From: Pseudomonadota bacterium | GTDB lineage: Bacteria; Pseudomonadota; Alphaproteobacteria; Acetobacterales; Acetobacteraceae | NCBI GenBank assembly: GCA_021815825.1 | Contig: JAKAZO010000012.1 | Span: forward strand, 1-46,326 | Direction of reading: 5' to 3' | Length of the DNA stretch: 46,326 nucleotides | Part shown: one piece after another, positions 21,149 through 30,287 of the stretch | Layout of the letters: every line of letters starts with the position of its first letter | How positions within the stretch are numbered: position 1 is the stretch's first letter | Made by a program: the position numbers and the translations under genes | The notes under the pieces: generated by a model | The model's input: only the letters and a program-made list of their open reading frames with translations | Told to the model about the DNA's origin: nothing | The model's database searches: none

Positions 21149-22969
21149 ATGCACTCCTACCGCACCCATTCCTGCGGCGCGCTCAGCGCCGCCGATACCG
21201 GCCGCCCCGCCCGCCTCTCCGGCTGGGTGCACAGCAAGCGCGACCATGGCGGGCTGCTGTTCATCGATCTGCGCGACCACGCCGGCATCACCCAGTGCGT
21301 CTTCACCCAGGGGAGCGCGGTGTTCGCCGAGGCCGACCGGGTGCGGCCCGAGAGCGTCATCACCGTCACGGGCGAGGTGGTGGCGCGCGCGCCGGGCACG
21401 GTGAACCCGCGGCTGCCGACCGGGGAGATCGAACTGCGCGCGGCCAGCCTCACGGTCCAGTCAGCGGCCGAGACGCTGCCGATCCAGGTCGCCGGCGAGC
21501 AGCAATTCCCGGAGGATCTGCGCCTTCGCTACCGCTTCCTCGATCTCCGCCGCGAGCGGATGCAGCGCAACATGGTGCTGCGCAGCCAGGTGATCGCCTC
21601 GATCCGACGGCGCATGACGGCGCAGGGCTTCCACGAATTCCAGACCCCGATCCTCACCGCCTCCTCGCCCGAGGGCGCACGGGATTTCCTGGTGCCGGCG
21701 CGGCTGCATCCGGGCAAATTCTACGCCCTGCCGCAGGCGCCGCAGCAGTTCAAGCAGTTGCTGATGGTCGCCGGCTTCGACCGTTATTTCCAGATCGCCC
21801 CCTGCTTCCGCGACGAGGCATCGCGTGCGGACCGCTCGCCGGGCGAGTTCTATCAGCTTGATTTCGAGATGAGTTTCGTCACGCAAGATGATGTTTTTGC
21901 GGCAATCGAACCCGTGATCGCCGGCGTGTTCGCGGAATTCGCCGCGGGCCGCGCCGTCAGCCCGACACCGTTCCCGCGCATCCCCTATGAGACGGCGATG
22001 CTCGAGTTCGGCTCCGACAAGCCGGATCTGCGCAACCCGCTGCGCATCCGGGATGCGAGCAGTGCCTTCGCCGGCTCCGGCTTTGGTCTGTTCGCCCGCA
22101 TCGTCGCCGCCGGCGGCGTGGTGCGCGCGATCCCGGCGCCGGGCGCCGGCACGCAGCCGCGCTCCTTTTTCGACAAGCTCAACGACTGGGCCAAGGAGGA
22201 GGGCGCCGGCGGCCTCGGCTACATCATTTTCGACGCCGAGGGCGCCAAGGGGCCGATCGCGCGCAATCTCGAGCCGGAGCGGGCGGCGCAGATCCGGGAC
22301 CTCTGCGGCCTGGCCGCCGGCGACGCGGTGTTCTTCGCCGCCGGCAAGCCGGCCGAGGCGGCGAAGTTCGCCGGCAGCGTGCGCGCGCGCCTCGGCACCG
22401 AGCTGGGCCTGGCCGAGACCGGCGCCTTCCGCTTCTGCTGGATCACCGACTTCCCGATGTACGAGCGCAACGAGGAGACCGGTCAGATCGATTTCTCGCA
22501 CAACCCGTTCAGCATGCCGCAAGGCGGGCTGGAAGCGCTGGAGACGCAGGATCCGCTGACCATCAAGGCCTTTCAGTACGACATCGTCTGCAACGGCATC
22601 GAGCTCTCCTCGGGCGCGATCCGCAACCACCGCGCCGACATCATGCTGAAAGCCTTCGCCATCGCCGGCTACGGCGCCGACGAGGTGGAGGCGCGCTTCG
22701 GCGGCATGCTCAACGCCTTCCGCTACGGCGCCCCGCCGCACGGTGGCTCGGCGCCGGGCATCGACCGCATGGTGATGCTCCTGGCCGACGAGCCGAACAT
22801 CCGCGAGGTCATCCTGTTCCCGCTCAACCAGCAGGGCGAGGACCTGATGATGGGCGCGCCGGCGCCCGTGCCCGCCGCGCGGCTCAAGGAATTGTCGCTG
22901 AAGCTCGATCTGCCGCCGAAGGCGCAGACCAGCGGCCCGGGGCCGACGCCGGCACCCGGCGTGGGTTGA
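21149..22969 (+). CDS. aspS: Aspartyl-tRNA synthetase, non-discriminating type (AspRS)
   Basis: A 606-residue class IIb synthetase. OB-fold anticodon domain [24 protein letters not shown]; class II motif 2 [26 protein letters not shown]; bacterial GAD insertion in the middle; motif 3 [15 protein letters not shown]. His33 in RDHGG is the residue associated with non-discriminating AspRS, which also charges tRNA-Asn and depends on GatCAB to make Asn-tRNA. This is established for Pseudomonas-type enzymes and inferred here. AGGAA precedes the ATG at 21149. A C(UUCG)G hairpin follows at 23009. Confidence 0.96.
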   Translation: MHSYRTHSCGALSAADTGRPARLSGWVHSKRDHGGLLFIDLRDHAGITQCVFTQGSAVFAEADRVRPESVITVTGEVVARAPGTVNPRLPTGEIELRAASLTVQSAAETLPIQVAGEQQFPEDLRLRYRFLDLRRERMQRNMVLRSQVIASIRRRMTAQGFHEFQTPILTASSPEGARDFLVPARLHPGKFYALPQAPQQFKQLLMVAGFDRYFQIAPCFRDEASRADRSPGEFYQLDFEMSFVTQDDVFAAIEPVIAGVFAEFAAGRAVSPTPFPRIPYETAMLEFGSDKPDLRNPLRIRDASSAFAGSGFGLFARIVAAGGVVRAIPAPGAGTQPRSFFDKLNDWAKEEGAGGLGYIIFDAEGAKGPIARNLEPERAAQIRDLCGLAAGDAVFFAAGKPAEAAKFAGSVRARLGTELGLAETGAFRFCWITDFPMYERNEETGQIDFSHNPFSMPQGGLEALETQDPLTIKAFQYDIVCNGIELSSGAIRNHRADIMLKAFAIAGYGADEVEARFGGMLNAFRYGAPPHGGSAPGIDRMVMLLADEPNIREVILFPLNQQGEDLMMGAPAPVPAARLKELSLKLDLPPKAQTSGPGPTPAPGVG

Positions 22970-23008
22970 ATCGAGCGGGTGCGATCGGGCCCGGGGCACG
23001 CGGACAGG

Positions 23009-23024
23009 CCGGCCTTCGGGCCGG
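23009..23024 (+). terminator. UUCG-capped hairpin after aspS
   Basis: CCGGCC-TTCG-GGCCGG, a 6-bp stem closed by a C(UUCG)G tetraloop, 40 nt beyond the aspS stop. No T-run. Confidence 0.6.
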
Positions 23025-23108
23025 AGCGTTCGCGGCGGCGGCGATGAGCCTATGGGCAAGTGGCGGCTGCTCGCTTATTTATCAGGCAACCCGTCGGAGA
23101 CTCCGCGC

Positions 23109-23978
23109 ATGACCACGCGCCTTGCCGCCCTTGCCGCTGCCACTCTGCTGAGCGCCGCGCCGCTTTGGGCTTCGTATGCCTGGGCGGAGCCGGCGCCGCC
23201 GCCGCTCGGCGCGCCTCACGCCGCCGTCGCGCCGGCGGCCGCACAGGTGGCGGCCGGCCTCGCCGCGCACCACGCGCGCTATCAGCTCAGCTTCGAATCG
23301 GGGCGCGGCGGCGACATCGTCGGCGGCAGCGGGTCGATGAATTTCGACGTCATCGATGCCTGCGACGGCTGGGCGGTCGAGCAGAAACTCTCCATGACCA
23401 TCTCCAACCGCGACGGCCAGGACGTGCAGATGGAGACCGACTACGCCACGTGGGAATCCAAGACCGGCACGCGGCTGCGCTTCCGCATGCGCCAGACCAC
23501 GGATACCGCCCTCACCGAAGCCACCTCCGGCGAAGCGACGCTCGATCATCCCGGGGGGCGCGGCGAGGTGCGCTACAGCCAGCCGAAGGAAGAGACCACG
23601 CCGCTGCCGGCGGGGACCTTGTTCCCGATGTGGCACACGGCGACGATCCTCGCCGGCGCGGCCTCGGGCAAGCGCTTCCTCGCCCTGCCGCTGCTCGACG
23701 GCACCGCCGACGGTGGCGCGCAGGACACGTTCGTCACCATCACCAACTGGAACGCCAAGCCGCCGTCGGCGCGCTACCCGGCGCTGGCCAAGCTCGCCAG
23801 CGGGCGCGTGCATATCGCCTTCTTCGACCGCAAGCCCTCGGCGCTCGAACCGGACTACGAGGTGAGCATGCGCTACTGGGAGAACGGGGTCGCCGACGAC
23901 ATCCGCATGGATTTCGGCGATTTCGTCATGATGGCGCGGCTCAGCGAGTTCAAGCTGCAGCCGCCGCATCACTGTTGA
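23109..23978 (+). CDS. EipB-like cell-envelope integrity protein (DUF1849)
   Basis: A 289-residue periplasmic protein. Signal peptide RLAALAAATLLSAAPLWASYAWA, then a beta-spiral domain of about 240 residues: HHARYQLSFESGRGGDIVGGSGSM, then TLFPMWHTATILAGAASG. C85 (IDACDGW) and the terminal C289 fit the conserved EipB disulfide that ties the spiral. In Brucella and Caulobacter relatives EipB is needed for envelope integrity (family knowledge). The ATG at 23109 gives a well-formed signal peptide. A triple hairpin array follows the gene. Confidence 0.85.
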   Translation: MTTRLAALAAATLLSAAPLWASYAWAEPAPPPLGAPHAAVAPAAAQVAAGLAAHHARYQLSFESGRGGDIVGGSGSMNFDVIDACDGWAVEQKLSMTISNRDGQDVQMETDYATWESKTGTRLRFRMRQTTDTALTEATSGEATLDHPGGRGEVRYSQPKEETTPLPAGTLFPMWHTATILAGAASGKRFLALPLLDGTADGGAQDTFVTITNWNAKPPSARYPALAKLASGRVHIAFFDRKPSALEPDYEVSMRYWENGVADDIRMDFGDFVMMARLSEFKLQPPHHC

Positions 23979-23983
23979 CCTTT

Positions 23984-24085
23984 CCCGGGGCTCGCCGCCC
24001 CGGGTGGGGTTGATCTCTCCCGGGGCTCTCGGCCCCGGGTGGTGCTGACCGCCGACCCCCGGGGCGTCGCCGCCCGGGGGTCGGC
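23984..24085. terminator. Three consecutive hairpins between eipB and metE (bidirectional terminator)
   Basis: Hairpins: CCCGGGGC/GCCCCGGG with 5-nt loops at 23984-24004 and 24019-24039, and a 13-bp stem GCCGACCCCCGGG/CCCGGGGGTCGGC at 24051-24085 with a 9-nt loop. The first two are near copies of each other. All lie in the 114-bp gap between convergent genes. Confidence 0.85.
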
Positions 24086-24092
24086 GTCGGCA

Positions 24093-26375
24093 TCACTCCG
24101 CCGCCTGGGCCATGGTGCGCAGCTCGCGGGCTGCGGCCACCATGTTGTCGATCGCCGGGCGGACCTCCTCCCAGCGCCGTGTCTTCAGGCCGCAATCCGG
24201 ATTGACCCAGATCTGCCAGTCGGCCAGGCGGCCGCGGGCGAGGCGCAGGAGCTCGGCCATCTCGGCCGCGCTCGGCACGCGCGGGGAATGGATGTCCCAC
24301 ACGCCCGGACCGATCTCGTTGGGGTATTTCTCGACCTTGAAGGCATCGAGCAGCTCCATCCGGCTGCGCGTCGCCTCGATGCTGATCACGTCGGCATCCA
24401 GCGCGATGATGTCGGCCATGATGTCGTTGAAGTCGGCATAGCACATGTGGGTGTGGATCTGCGTCTCGTCGCCCACGCCGCTGGCGGAGAGGCGGAAGCT
24501 CGCGGTTGCCCAGCGCAGATAGGCGGCGCGGTCGGCGCGGCGCAGCGGCAGGCCCTCGCGCAGCGCCGGCTCGTCGATCTGGATCACGCCGATGCCGGCG
24601 GCCTCCAGGTCGGTCACCTCGTCGCGCAGCGCCAGCGCGATCTGCCGGCACACCGTCTCGCGCGTTTCGTCGTCGCGCACGAACGACCATTGCAGCATCG
24701 TCACCGGCCCGGTGAGCATGCCCTTGACCGGATGCTTGCTGAGCGACTGGGCGAACTTCGTCCAGCGCACCGTCATCGGCGCCGGGCGCGAGACATCGCC
24801 CCAGATGATCGGCGGCGCGACGCAGCGGCTGCCGTAGGACTGCACCCAGCCATGCTTGGTGAAGGCATAGCCGGCGAGCTGCTCGCCGAAATACTTCACC
24901 ATGTCGTTGCGCTCGAACTCGCCATGCACGAGCACGTCGAGCCCGGCCTGTTCCTGCCAGGCGATCGCCTGCTTGGTCCATTCGGCGATCGCCGCGTCGT
25001 ATTTCGCGTCGTCGATGGTGCCGCGGGCGTGGGCGGCGCGGGCGGCGCGGACCTCGGCGGTCTGCGGGAAGGAGCCGATGGTGGTGGTGGGGAAGGCGGG
25101 CAGGTTCAGCCGTGCCTGCTGGCGCGCGCGCCGGACGGGGAACGCGCTGGCGCGCTGCTCCAACGCCGGGGTCGCGGCGGCGAGACGGGCGGCGACGGAC
25201 GCGTCGTGCACCTTGGTGCTGGCGCGCCGGTCGGCCACCGCCTTGTCGCTGTCCGCGAGCGCGTCGGCGACGCTGGCCGCACCCTCGTCGAGGGCGCGAG
25301 TGAGGGTGGCGATCTCGGCGAGCTTCTGGGTGGCGAAGGCGAGCCACGGCTTCAGCTCGGCCGGCAGCGCTGTCTCCTGCGCCAGATCGACCGGCACGTG
25401 CAGCAGGCTGCAGGACGGCGCGACCATGAGCTGGCGGGTGCCGCGCTTCGCCGCCGCCTGCTCCAGCGTCGCCAGCGCGCGGCGCAGATCCGTGCGCCAG
25501 ATATTGCGCCCGTCGACGATGCCGAGCGAGAGCCACAGCTCCGGCCGTGCCGCCTCCAGCACCGCGCCGAGCTGGCCGGCGCCGCGGATCAGGTCGAGAT
25601 GCAGCCCGGCGACGGGCAGGGCGAGGGCGGTCGGCAGGTTATCGGCCAGCGGCGCGAAATAGCTGGCGAGCAGGATGTCCACGCCGCGACCAGGCGCCAG
25701 CACCGCGTAGGCGCGGCTGATGGCGGCCCGGGTCTTGGCCGGCAGGTCGAGCGCCAGCACCGGCTCGTCGATCTGCACCCACGCCACGCCCTCGGCGGCC
25801 AGTTCATCAAGGATTTGGGCGTAGACCGGCAGCACCGCCTCGAGCAGGTCGAGCGGATCGGAGCCATCGATGGTCTTGGCGAGGGTAAGGAAGCTGACCG
25901 GGCCGAGCAGCACCGGGCGTGTGCGCCGCCCCTGGGCGAAGGCCTCGCGGAACGCGGCGAGCGGGCGATTCTCGGTGAGCACGAAGCGCTGCCCGGCGGC
26001 GAGGCGGGGGACCAGGTAGTGGTAGTTGGTGTCGAACCACTTGGTCATTTCCAGCGCCGGCACGGTGGCGCCGCCGCGCGCGAGGGTGAAATAGGTGGCG
26101 AGCGAGACCGGGCCTTCCTGCCAGCCATAGCCGGCGGGAATGGCGCCGAGCATCACCGCGGTATCGAGCACGTGGTCGTAGAAGGCGAAATCATTGGCGG
26201 GGACGTGCTGGATGCCGTGGCCCTGCTGCAGATCCCAATGGGTGGCGCGCAGGCTGGCGGCGGTGGCGCGCAGGGCGGCCTCATCGGCCTGTCCGCTCCA
26301 GAACGCCTCGAGCGCGGTCTTCAGCTCGCGCCGGCGGCCGATGCGTGGAAAGCCGAGATTGGTGGCGATGGTCAT
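24093..26375 (-). CDS. metE: Cobalamin-independent methionine synthase MetE
   Basis: A 760-residue enzyme that methylates homocysteine with 5-methyltetrahydropteroyl-triglutamate, the last step of methionine synthesis without B12. N-terminal half: NLGFPRIGRRRELKTALEAFW. C-terminal catalytic barrel: TTTIGSFPQTAEVR; zinc ligands at HTHMCYADFNDI (His, Cys) and WVNPDCGLKTR (Cys); VIQIDEPALREG. Normal family length. AGGAG lies 7 nt before the ATG. A TTGACT/TATCGG promoter with an adjoining palindrome lies upstream, so methionine-pathway repression is likely. Confidence 0.96.
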   Translation of the reverse strand: MTIATNLGFPRIGRRRELKTALEAFWSGQADEAALRATAASLRATHWDLQQGHGIQHVPANDFAFYDHVLDTAVMLGAIPAGYGWQEGPVSLATYFTLARGGATVPALEMTKWFDTNYHYLVPRLAAGQRFVLTENRPLAAFREAFAQGRRTRPVLLGPVSFLTLAKTIDGSDPLDLLEAVLPVYAQILDELAAEGVAWVQIDEPVLALDLPAKTRAAISRAYAVLAPGRGVDILLASYFAPLADNLPTALALPVAGLHLDLIRGAGQLGAVLEAARPELWLSLGIVDGRNIWRTDLRRALATLEQAAAKRGTRQLMVAPSCSLLHVPVDLAQETALPAELKPWLAFATQKLAEIATLTRALDEGAASVADALADSDKAVADRRASTKVHDASVAARLAAATPALEQRASAFPVRRARQQARLNLPAFPTTTIGSFPQTAEVRAARAAHARGTIDDAKYDAAIAEWTKQAIAWQEQAGLDVLVHGEFERNDMVKYFGEQLAGYAFTKHGWVQSYGSRCVAPPIIWGDVSRPAPMTVRWTKFAQSLSKHPVKGMLTGPVTMLQWSFVRDDETRETVCRQIALALRDEVTDLEAAGIGVIQIDEPALREGLPLRRADRAAYLRWATASFRLSASGVGDETQIHTHMCYADFNDIMADIIALDADVISIEATRSRMELLDAFKVEKYPNEIGPGVWDIHSPRVPSAAEMAELLRLARGRLADWQIWVNPDCGLKTRRWEEVRPAIDNMVAAARELRTMAQAAE

Positions 26376-26423
26376 GCAGGGCTCCTGTTGGCCGATGCGG
26401 CTTGGCGGTGACGCGGAGGACAG

Positions 26424-26471
26424 CCGATAGAGCGATCGCGTCCATCAGTCAAGATATAAGCATATCTTTAT
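26424..26471 (-). promoter_or_regulatory. metE promoter and palindromic operator
   Basis: Minus strand: -35 TTGACT (26447-26452), 17-nt spacer, -10 TATCGG (26424-26429). Abutting the -35 is AGATAT-AAGC-ATATCT (26452-26467), nested in a wider ATAAAGATAT-type imperfect palindrome (26456-26471). Its form recalls operators of ArsR-family methionine/SAH regulators (SahR/SamR); that link is from memory and unverified. Confidence 0.65.
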
Positions 26472-26598
26472 GTCATGTTGGCCTGGCCGACGCGCCCGGC
26501 CTCCCCGATGCGGTTGCGTGTCCCCGACGCCCGGGGCAAATCAGGACCCGAGCCGGACCGGCTCGATCAGATCCGAGGCTGCTCCAGCGGAGAGGACC

Positions 26599-26985
26599 GT
26601 GCCCATCCCCAGCGATCCTGCCCGCCGCGCCCGTGGCCGGCGTGCCCAGCGCAGCGGCCTCGATGCCGAGAGCCTCGCCGCCGCCGCGCTCGTGGCCGAG
26701 GGCTGGACCATCCTCGGCCAGCGCCTGCGCACCGGCGCCGGCGAAATCGATATCGCCGCCATGCGCGACGGCCTGCTCGCGGTGATCGAGGTCAAATCCC
26801 GCCCCCGTCTCGCCGAGGCGGCCGCAGCGCTGTCGCCGCGCCAGCGCACCCGCCTCCTCGCCGCCGCGGAGGCCCTGCTCGCCAGCGAGCCGGATTGGGG
26901 CGCGAAGGGCGTGCGCTTCGACGTGATGCTCGTCGACGCCGCCGGCACCGTGCGACGCATCGCCGACGCGTTCCGGCTGGAGTAG
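26599..26985 (+). CDS. YraN family (UPF0102) nuclease-fold protein
   Basis: A 128-residue protein of the UPF0102/YraN family with a PD-(D/E)xK-like core: GLDAESLAAAALVAEGWTIL, then AGEIDIAAMRDGLLAVIEVKSR (the E-D-ExK set), then RFDVMLVD. Function unproven; often a single-copy gene near rRNA methylase genes in other bacteria. I chose GTG at 26599 with GGAGAGG just upstream; the frame is open further upstream, but that part is not YraN-like. Divergent from metE. Confidence 0.85.
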   Translation: MPIPSDPARRARGRRAQRSGLDAESLAAAALVAEGWTILGQRLRTGAGEIDIAAMRDGLLAVIEVKSRPRLAEAAAALSPRQRTRLLAAAEALLASEPDWGAKGVRFDVMLVDAAGTVRRIADAFRLE

Positions 26986-27008
26986 TGCCGCCCAGCCTGT
27001 CGAGGCGG

Positions 27009-28328
27009 CTACAGCGTCGCGAACATGATGGCGACGGCCACCGCCATGGTGCCGGTGCAGAGCCAGCCCAGCGCCCGCAGCGGCGCCGGCAGGGTGAAGC
27101 GGCCCATGACGCGCGGCTGCATCGCCATCAGCATCATCATCACCATCAGCGGCACCGCGACGACGCCGTTCAGTACCGCCGACCAGAACAGCGCCTTGAT
27201 CGGGTCGATGGCGGTGAAATTGATGCCGATGCCGATGAGCGTCGCCACCGTGATGGCGCCGTAGAACGCCTTGGCGTCCAGCGGCGCGCGGCCGAGCCCG
27301 GTGGTCCAGTCCAGCGCCTCGCCCAGAGCGTAGGCGCAGGAGCCGGCGAGCACCGGCACGGCGAGCAGGCCGATGCCGATGATGCCGGCGGAGAATACGA
27401 AGAAGGTGAAGGGTCCGGCGAGCGGCCGCAGCGCCTCGGCCGCCTGCGCCGAGGTCTGGATGTCGGTGATGCCGTGCAGGTGCAGCGTCGCCGCGGTGGT
27501 GACGATGATGAACAGGCTGATCAGGTTCGAGTAGCCCATCCCGGTATAGGTATCGAACCGCATGCGCGCGATTTCCGCCGGCGCCTGCTCGGGCGCTTCG
27601 AGCAGCGGGCGGGCCAGCGGGTCGACGCGCTCGTCCTCCGCCTCCTGGGAGGACTGCCAGAAGAAGCAATAGGGCGTGATGGTCGTGCCGAGCACGGCGA
27701 CGATGGCGATGACGTAGTCGGTATCGAAGGAGAAGGTCGGCACGAGTGTATGGCGGGCGACGCTCGCCCAGGGCACGTCGATCACCAGCGCCGTGGCCGC
27801 GTAGGCGAGCAGCGACAGCGAGGTCCATTTGAGAATGGCGACATAGCGCTCGTAGCGCGCGAAAATCTCCAGTATCGCGCAGCCGACCGCGAACAGGACG
27901 ACATAGACCTTGGCCGAGCCGCCGATCAGCAACTGCAGGGCCTCGCCCATGGCGCCGAGGTCCGCGCCGAGATTGGCGATGTTGGCGATCAGCAGCAGCG
28001 CCACGATCGCGCGCAGCAGCCACGGCGAATAATGCGCGCGCAGATTGCCGGCGATCCCCTGTCCGGTGACGCGGCCGATGCGCGCGCTGATCTCCTGGAT
28101 CGCCGCCATCAGCGGGAAGGTGAACAGCATCACCCAGCACATGGCGTAGCCGAACTGGGCTCCCACCTGGGAATAGGTGGCGATGCCGGAGGGGTCGTCG
28201 TCGGAGGCGCCGGTGATCAGGCCCGGCCCGAGCCGGCCGATCAGGCGCCGGTTCAGCGCCGCATTGGCCGCAGCGATGCGCTGGGCGGCGAGCCGGGTCG
28301 CCGGGCCGAGTGCCGCGAGGCGCGACAT
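27009..28328 (-). CDS. NRAMP-related divalent metal transporter (possible Mg-type NRMT branch)
   Basis: A 439-residue inner-membrane transporter with about eleven hydrophobic segments. TM1 carries DDDPSGIATYSQVGAQFG (43-60), where canonical Mn/Fe NRAMPs have DPGN. TM6 carries TTITPYCFFWQSSQE, where they have MPHN. Loss of the TM6 Met is the pattern of NRAMP-related magnesium transporters, so Mg2+ or another hard cation is a better guess than Mn2+; this is inference. The chosen ATG at 28328 starts 5 nt after the FAD oxidase stop, so the two genes are one unit. The open frame upstream overlaps that oxidase. Confidence 0.85.
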   Translation of the reverse strand: MSRLAALGPATRLAAQRIAAANAALNRRLIGRLGPGLITGASDDDPSGIATYSQVGAQFGYAMCWVMLFTFPLMAAIQEISARIGRVTGQGIAGNLRAHYSPWLLRAIVALLLIANIANLGADLGAMGEALQLLIGGSAKVYVVLFAVGCAILEIFARYERYVAILKWTSLSLLAYAATALVIDVPWASVARHTLVPTFSFDTDYVIAIVAVLGTTITPYCFFWQSSQEAEDERVDPLARPLLEAPEQAPAEIARMRFDTYTGMGYSNLISLFIIVTTAATLHLHGITDIQTSAQAAEALRPLAGPFTFFVFSAGIIGIGLLAVPVLAGSCAYALGEALDWTTGLGRAPLDAKAFYGAITVATLIGIGINFTAIDPIKALFWSAVLNGVVAVPLMVMMMLMAMQPRVMGRFTLPAPLRALGWLCTGTMAVAVAIMFATL

Positions 28329-28333
28329 CCGCG

Positions 28334-29713
28334 TCAGTTCAGGAACATCTTGCCGGGATTGAGGATGCCGTTCGGATCCAGCGTCGTCTTCAGGCTGCGC
28401 ATCACCGCCAGGCTCTCGGCACCGTGCTCGATCTCCAGGAACTCGCGCTTGCCGATCCCCACGCCATGCTCGCCGCTGCACGAGCCGCCGAGCGCGAGCG
28501 CGCGGGAGACGATGCGCCGGTCCAGCGCCCAGGCCCGCTCCAGCGCGCCGGGCTCGTCGGGCACCATGATGGTGGTATGGAAATTGCCATCCCCGACATG
28601 GCCGACCATCGGCGCCGTGAAGCCGGAGGCATCGATATCCGCGCGCGCGCCGAGCACGGCCTCGGCCAGGCGCGAGATCGGCACGATGGCGTCGGTCGTG
28701 AGCACCCGATGGCCGGGCCGGTAGGCGAGCGCCGCCCAGTAGGCGTCATGACGCGCCTTCCACAGCCGGTTTCGTGCCTCGGCATTGGTCGCCCAGCGGA
28801 AGCCGGACCCGCCATGCTCCTCGGCCAGCGCCTCGGCCATCTGCGCCTGCTCGGCCACCCCGGCTTCGGAGCCGTGGAACTCGAAGAACAGCGTCGGCCC
28901 CGCGGTGTAGCCTTCGAGCTTCGCGTAGGCGATGGTCGCTTCCATCATCTGCTCGTCGAGGAACTCGATGCGTGCGACGGGAATGCCGGCCTGCATCACG
29001 GCGATCACCGTTTCCACCGCCCCGGCCAGGGTGGGGAACTGACAGACCGCGGCCGACATCGCCTCGGGAATGCCGTGCAGGCGAAGCTGGATCTCGGTGA
29101 TGACGCCGAGCGTGCCCTCCGAGCCGATGAACAGCCGCGTGAGATCATAGCCGGTGGAGGATTTGCGCACCCGTCCGCCGGTGCGGATCACCCGCCCATC
29201 CGCCAACGCCACCGTCAGCCCGAGGACATTCTCGCGAATCGTGCCGTAGCGCACCGCGTTGGTGCCGGAGGCCCGCGTCGCGCACATGCCGCCGATGGTG
29301 CACTCGCTGCCCGGATCGACCGGAAAGAACAGCCCGGCGTCGCGCAGATGGGCGTTGAGTTGCTGGCGCGTCACCCCGGCCTGGATGCGGCAATCCATGT
29401 CCGGCTCGTTGACCTCGAGCACGCGGGTCATGCGCGAGAGATCGAGTGAAATGCCCCCGCGCACCGGCGTCACATGGCCTTCGAGTGAGGTCCCGGCGCC
29501 GAACGGTACCACCGGCACACGCCGTGCGTTGCACAGCGCGAGCAGCCGCGCCGCCTCCTCGGTGGTCTCGACGAAGGCCACCGCATCGGGCAGCAGCGGC
29601 GGATTGGTGTCCTCGCCGTGGCTGTGCTGCTCGCGCAGGCTCGTATTGGTGGAGACGCGCTCGCCGAGGAAGCTGCGCGCGGTATCGAGCACGTCATCGA
29701 GATTGGTCGCCAT
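28334..29713 (-). CDS. dld: FAD-linked D-lactate dehydrogenase (cytochrome type) / GlcD-like oxidase
   Basis: A 459-residue flavoprotein of the VAO/PCMH family. The FAD-binding domain reads VVPFGAGTSLEGHVTPVRGGISLDLSRM and DPGSECTIGGMCATRASGTNAVRYGT. The C-terminal domain carries the metal/substrate His in PMVGHVGDGNFH and SCSGEHGVGIGKREFL. This matches D-lactate dehydrogenase (cytochrome) and close 2-hydroxyacid oxidases; the exact substrate is not certain. GGGGAGG precedes the ATG. The metal transporter gene follows 5 nt after the stop; the pair shares a message, with no evident functional link. Confidence 0.88.
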   Translation of the reverse strand: MATNLDDVLDTARSFLGERVSTNTSLREQHSHGEDTNPPLLPDAVAFVETTEEAARLLALCNARRVPVVPFGAGTSLEGHVTPVRGGISLDLSRMTRVLEVNEPDMDCRIQAGVTRQQLNAHLRDAGLFFPVDPGSECTIGGMCATRASGTNAVRYGTIRENVLGLTVALADGRVIRTGGRVRKSSTGYDLTRLFIGSEGTLGVITEIQLRLHGIPEAMSAAVCQFPTLAGAVETVIAVMQAGIPVARIEFLDEQMMEATIAYAKLEGYTAGPTLFFEFHGSEAGVAEQAQMAEALAEEHGGSGFRWATNAEARNRLWKARHDAYWAALAYRPGHRVLTTDAIVPISRLAEAVLGARADIDASGFTAPMVGHVGDGNFHTTIMVPDEPGALERAWALDRRIVSRALALGGSCSGEHGVGIGKREFLEIEHGAESLAVMRSLKTTLDPNGILNPGKMFLN

Positions 29714-29821
29714 GTTGCCTCCCCGGACCTCAAGCCACCCTGGGCTTCAAGGCCTAAATGGCGCCGAAGGCAAGCCTGGGGCAATCTCCCATCTGATGAT
29801 CCGGCCGTGCCGGCCCGTACG

Positions 29822-30037
29822 CTACGTGCGCGAGCGCGAAACCGATTTGATCACCGCGCGGGGGCGGCCGGAGGCGAGGGAGATTTCCCGGTCCTGGGCC
29901 TCGATCACCGCCTTGATCGCGGCCTCGCCATCGAGGTCCTCCAGCGTCGTGCTGGGAACCTTGCGCCGCGAGGTCTGGCTGCCATCGACGTAGGTGACAT
30001 CGAACAGAACGAAGCTGCTGAGCGCGCGGCGTTTCAT
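29822..30037 (-). CDS. Small conserved-looking protein, unknown function
   Basis: A 71-residue soluble protein: KRRALSSFVLFDVTYVDGS, then SRRKVPSTTLEDLDGEAAIKAVIEAQDREI and a basic C-terminus RAVIKSVSRSRT. No family recognised. It has a beta-strand-rich start and an acidic helix. The ATG at 30037 is the last start before the conserved-looking part. It is 76 bp downstream of another tiny gene on the same strand. Confidence 0.62.
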   Translation of the reverse strand: MKRRALSSFVLFDVTYVDGSQTSRRKVPSTTLEDLDGEAAIKAVIEAQDREISLASGRPRAVIKSVSRSRT

Positions 30038-30113
30038 CACATGCGGTCCTGGGTTGTGGCGGCCTGAGTTGTGTCGGCGCCGATCGCGACTCCCGAAAGG
30101 GCAGGGACGCCGG

Positions 30114-30287
30114 TCACGAATCACCCGACGCGGCGGGCTCGGGCGGCGGCGGCGGCGCTTCGCCTTCTCGGGCCGCTTTGCGGCGGGCCACCGCTTCCTC
30201 GCGCTCGCGCTGCTTGGCGTCTTTCTTCGCCTGCGCCGCGCGGTTCCGCTCGGCGCGCTGCTGGTTGTAGTTCGGCTTGAAGACCAT
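30114..30287 (-). CDS. Very small charged protein (57 aa), unknown function
   Basis: A frame of 57 codons. It opens MVFKPNYNQQRAERNRAAQ and continues as one highly charged helix rich in Lys, Arg, Gln and Glu (KKDAKQREREEAVARRKAAR), ending in a Pro-rich tail (APPPPPEPAASGDS). GGGGAAAG lies close before the ATG. Codon use is normal for the window. The pattern suggests a small nucleic-acid- or ribosome-associated protein, which is inference only. Confidence 0.62.
   Translation of the reverse strand: MVFKPNYNQQRAERNRAAQAKKDAKQREREEAVARRKAAREGEAPPPPPEPAASGDS

Noticed and set aside
24039-26411. A 790-codon plus-strand frame opposite metE
   Set aside because: MetE is complete and unmistakable on the minus strand; the opposite frame has no recognisable motif and begins in the terminator array.
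26376-26423. SAM or cobalamin riboswitch before metE
   Set aside because: The leader after the predicted start is only about 40 nt with no conserved riboswitch core; the palindrome is upstream of the -35.
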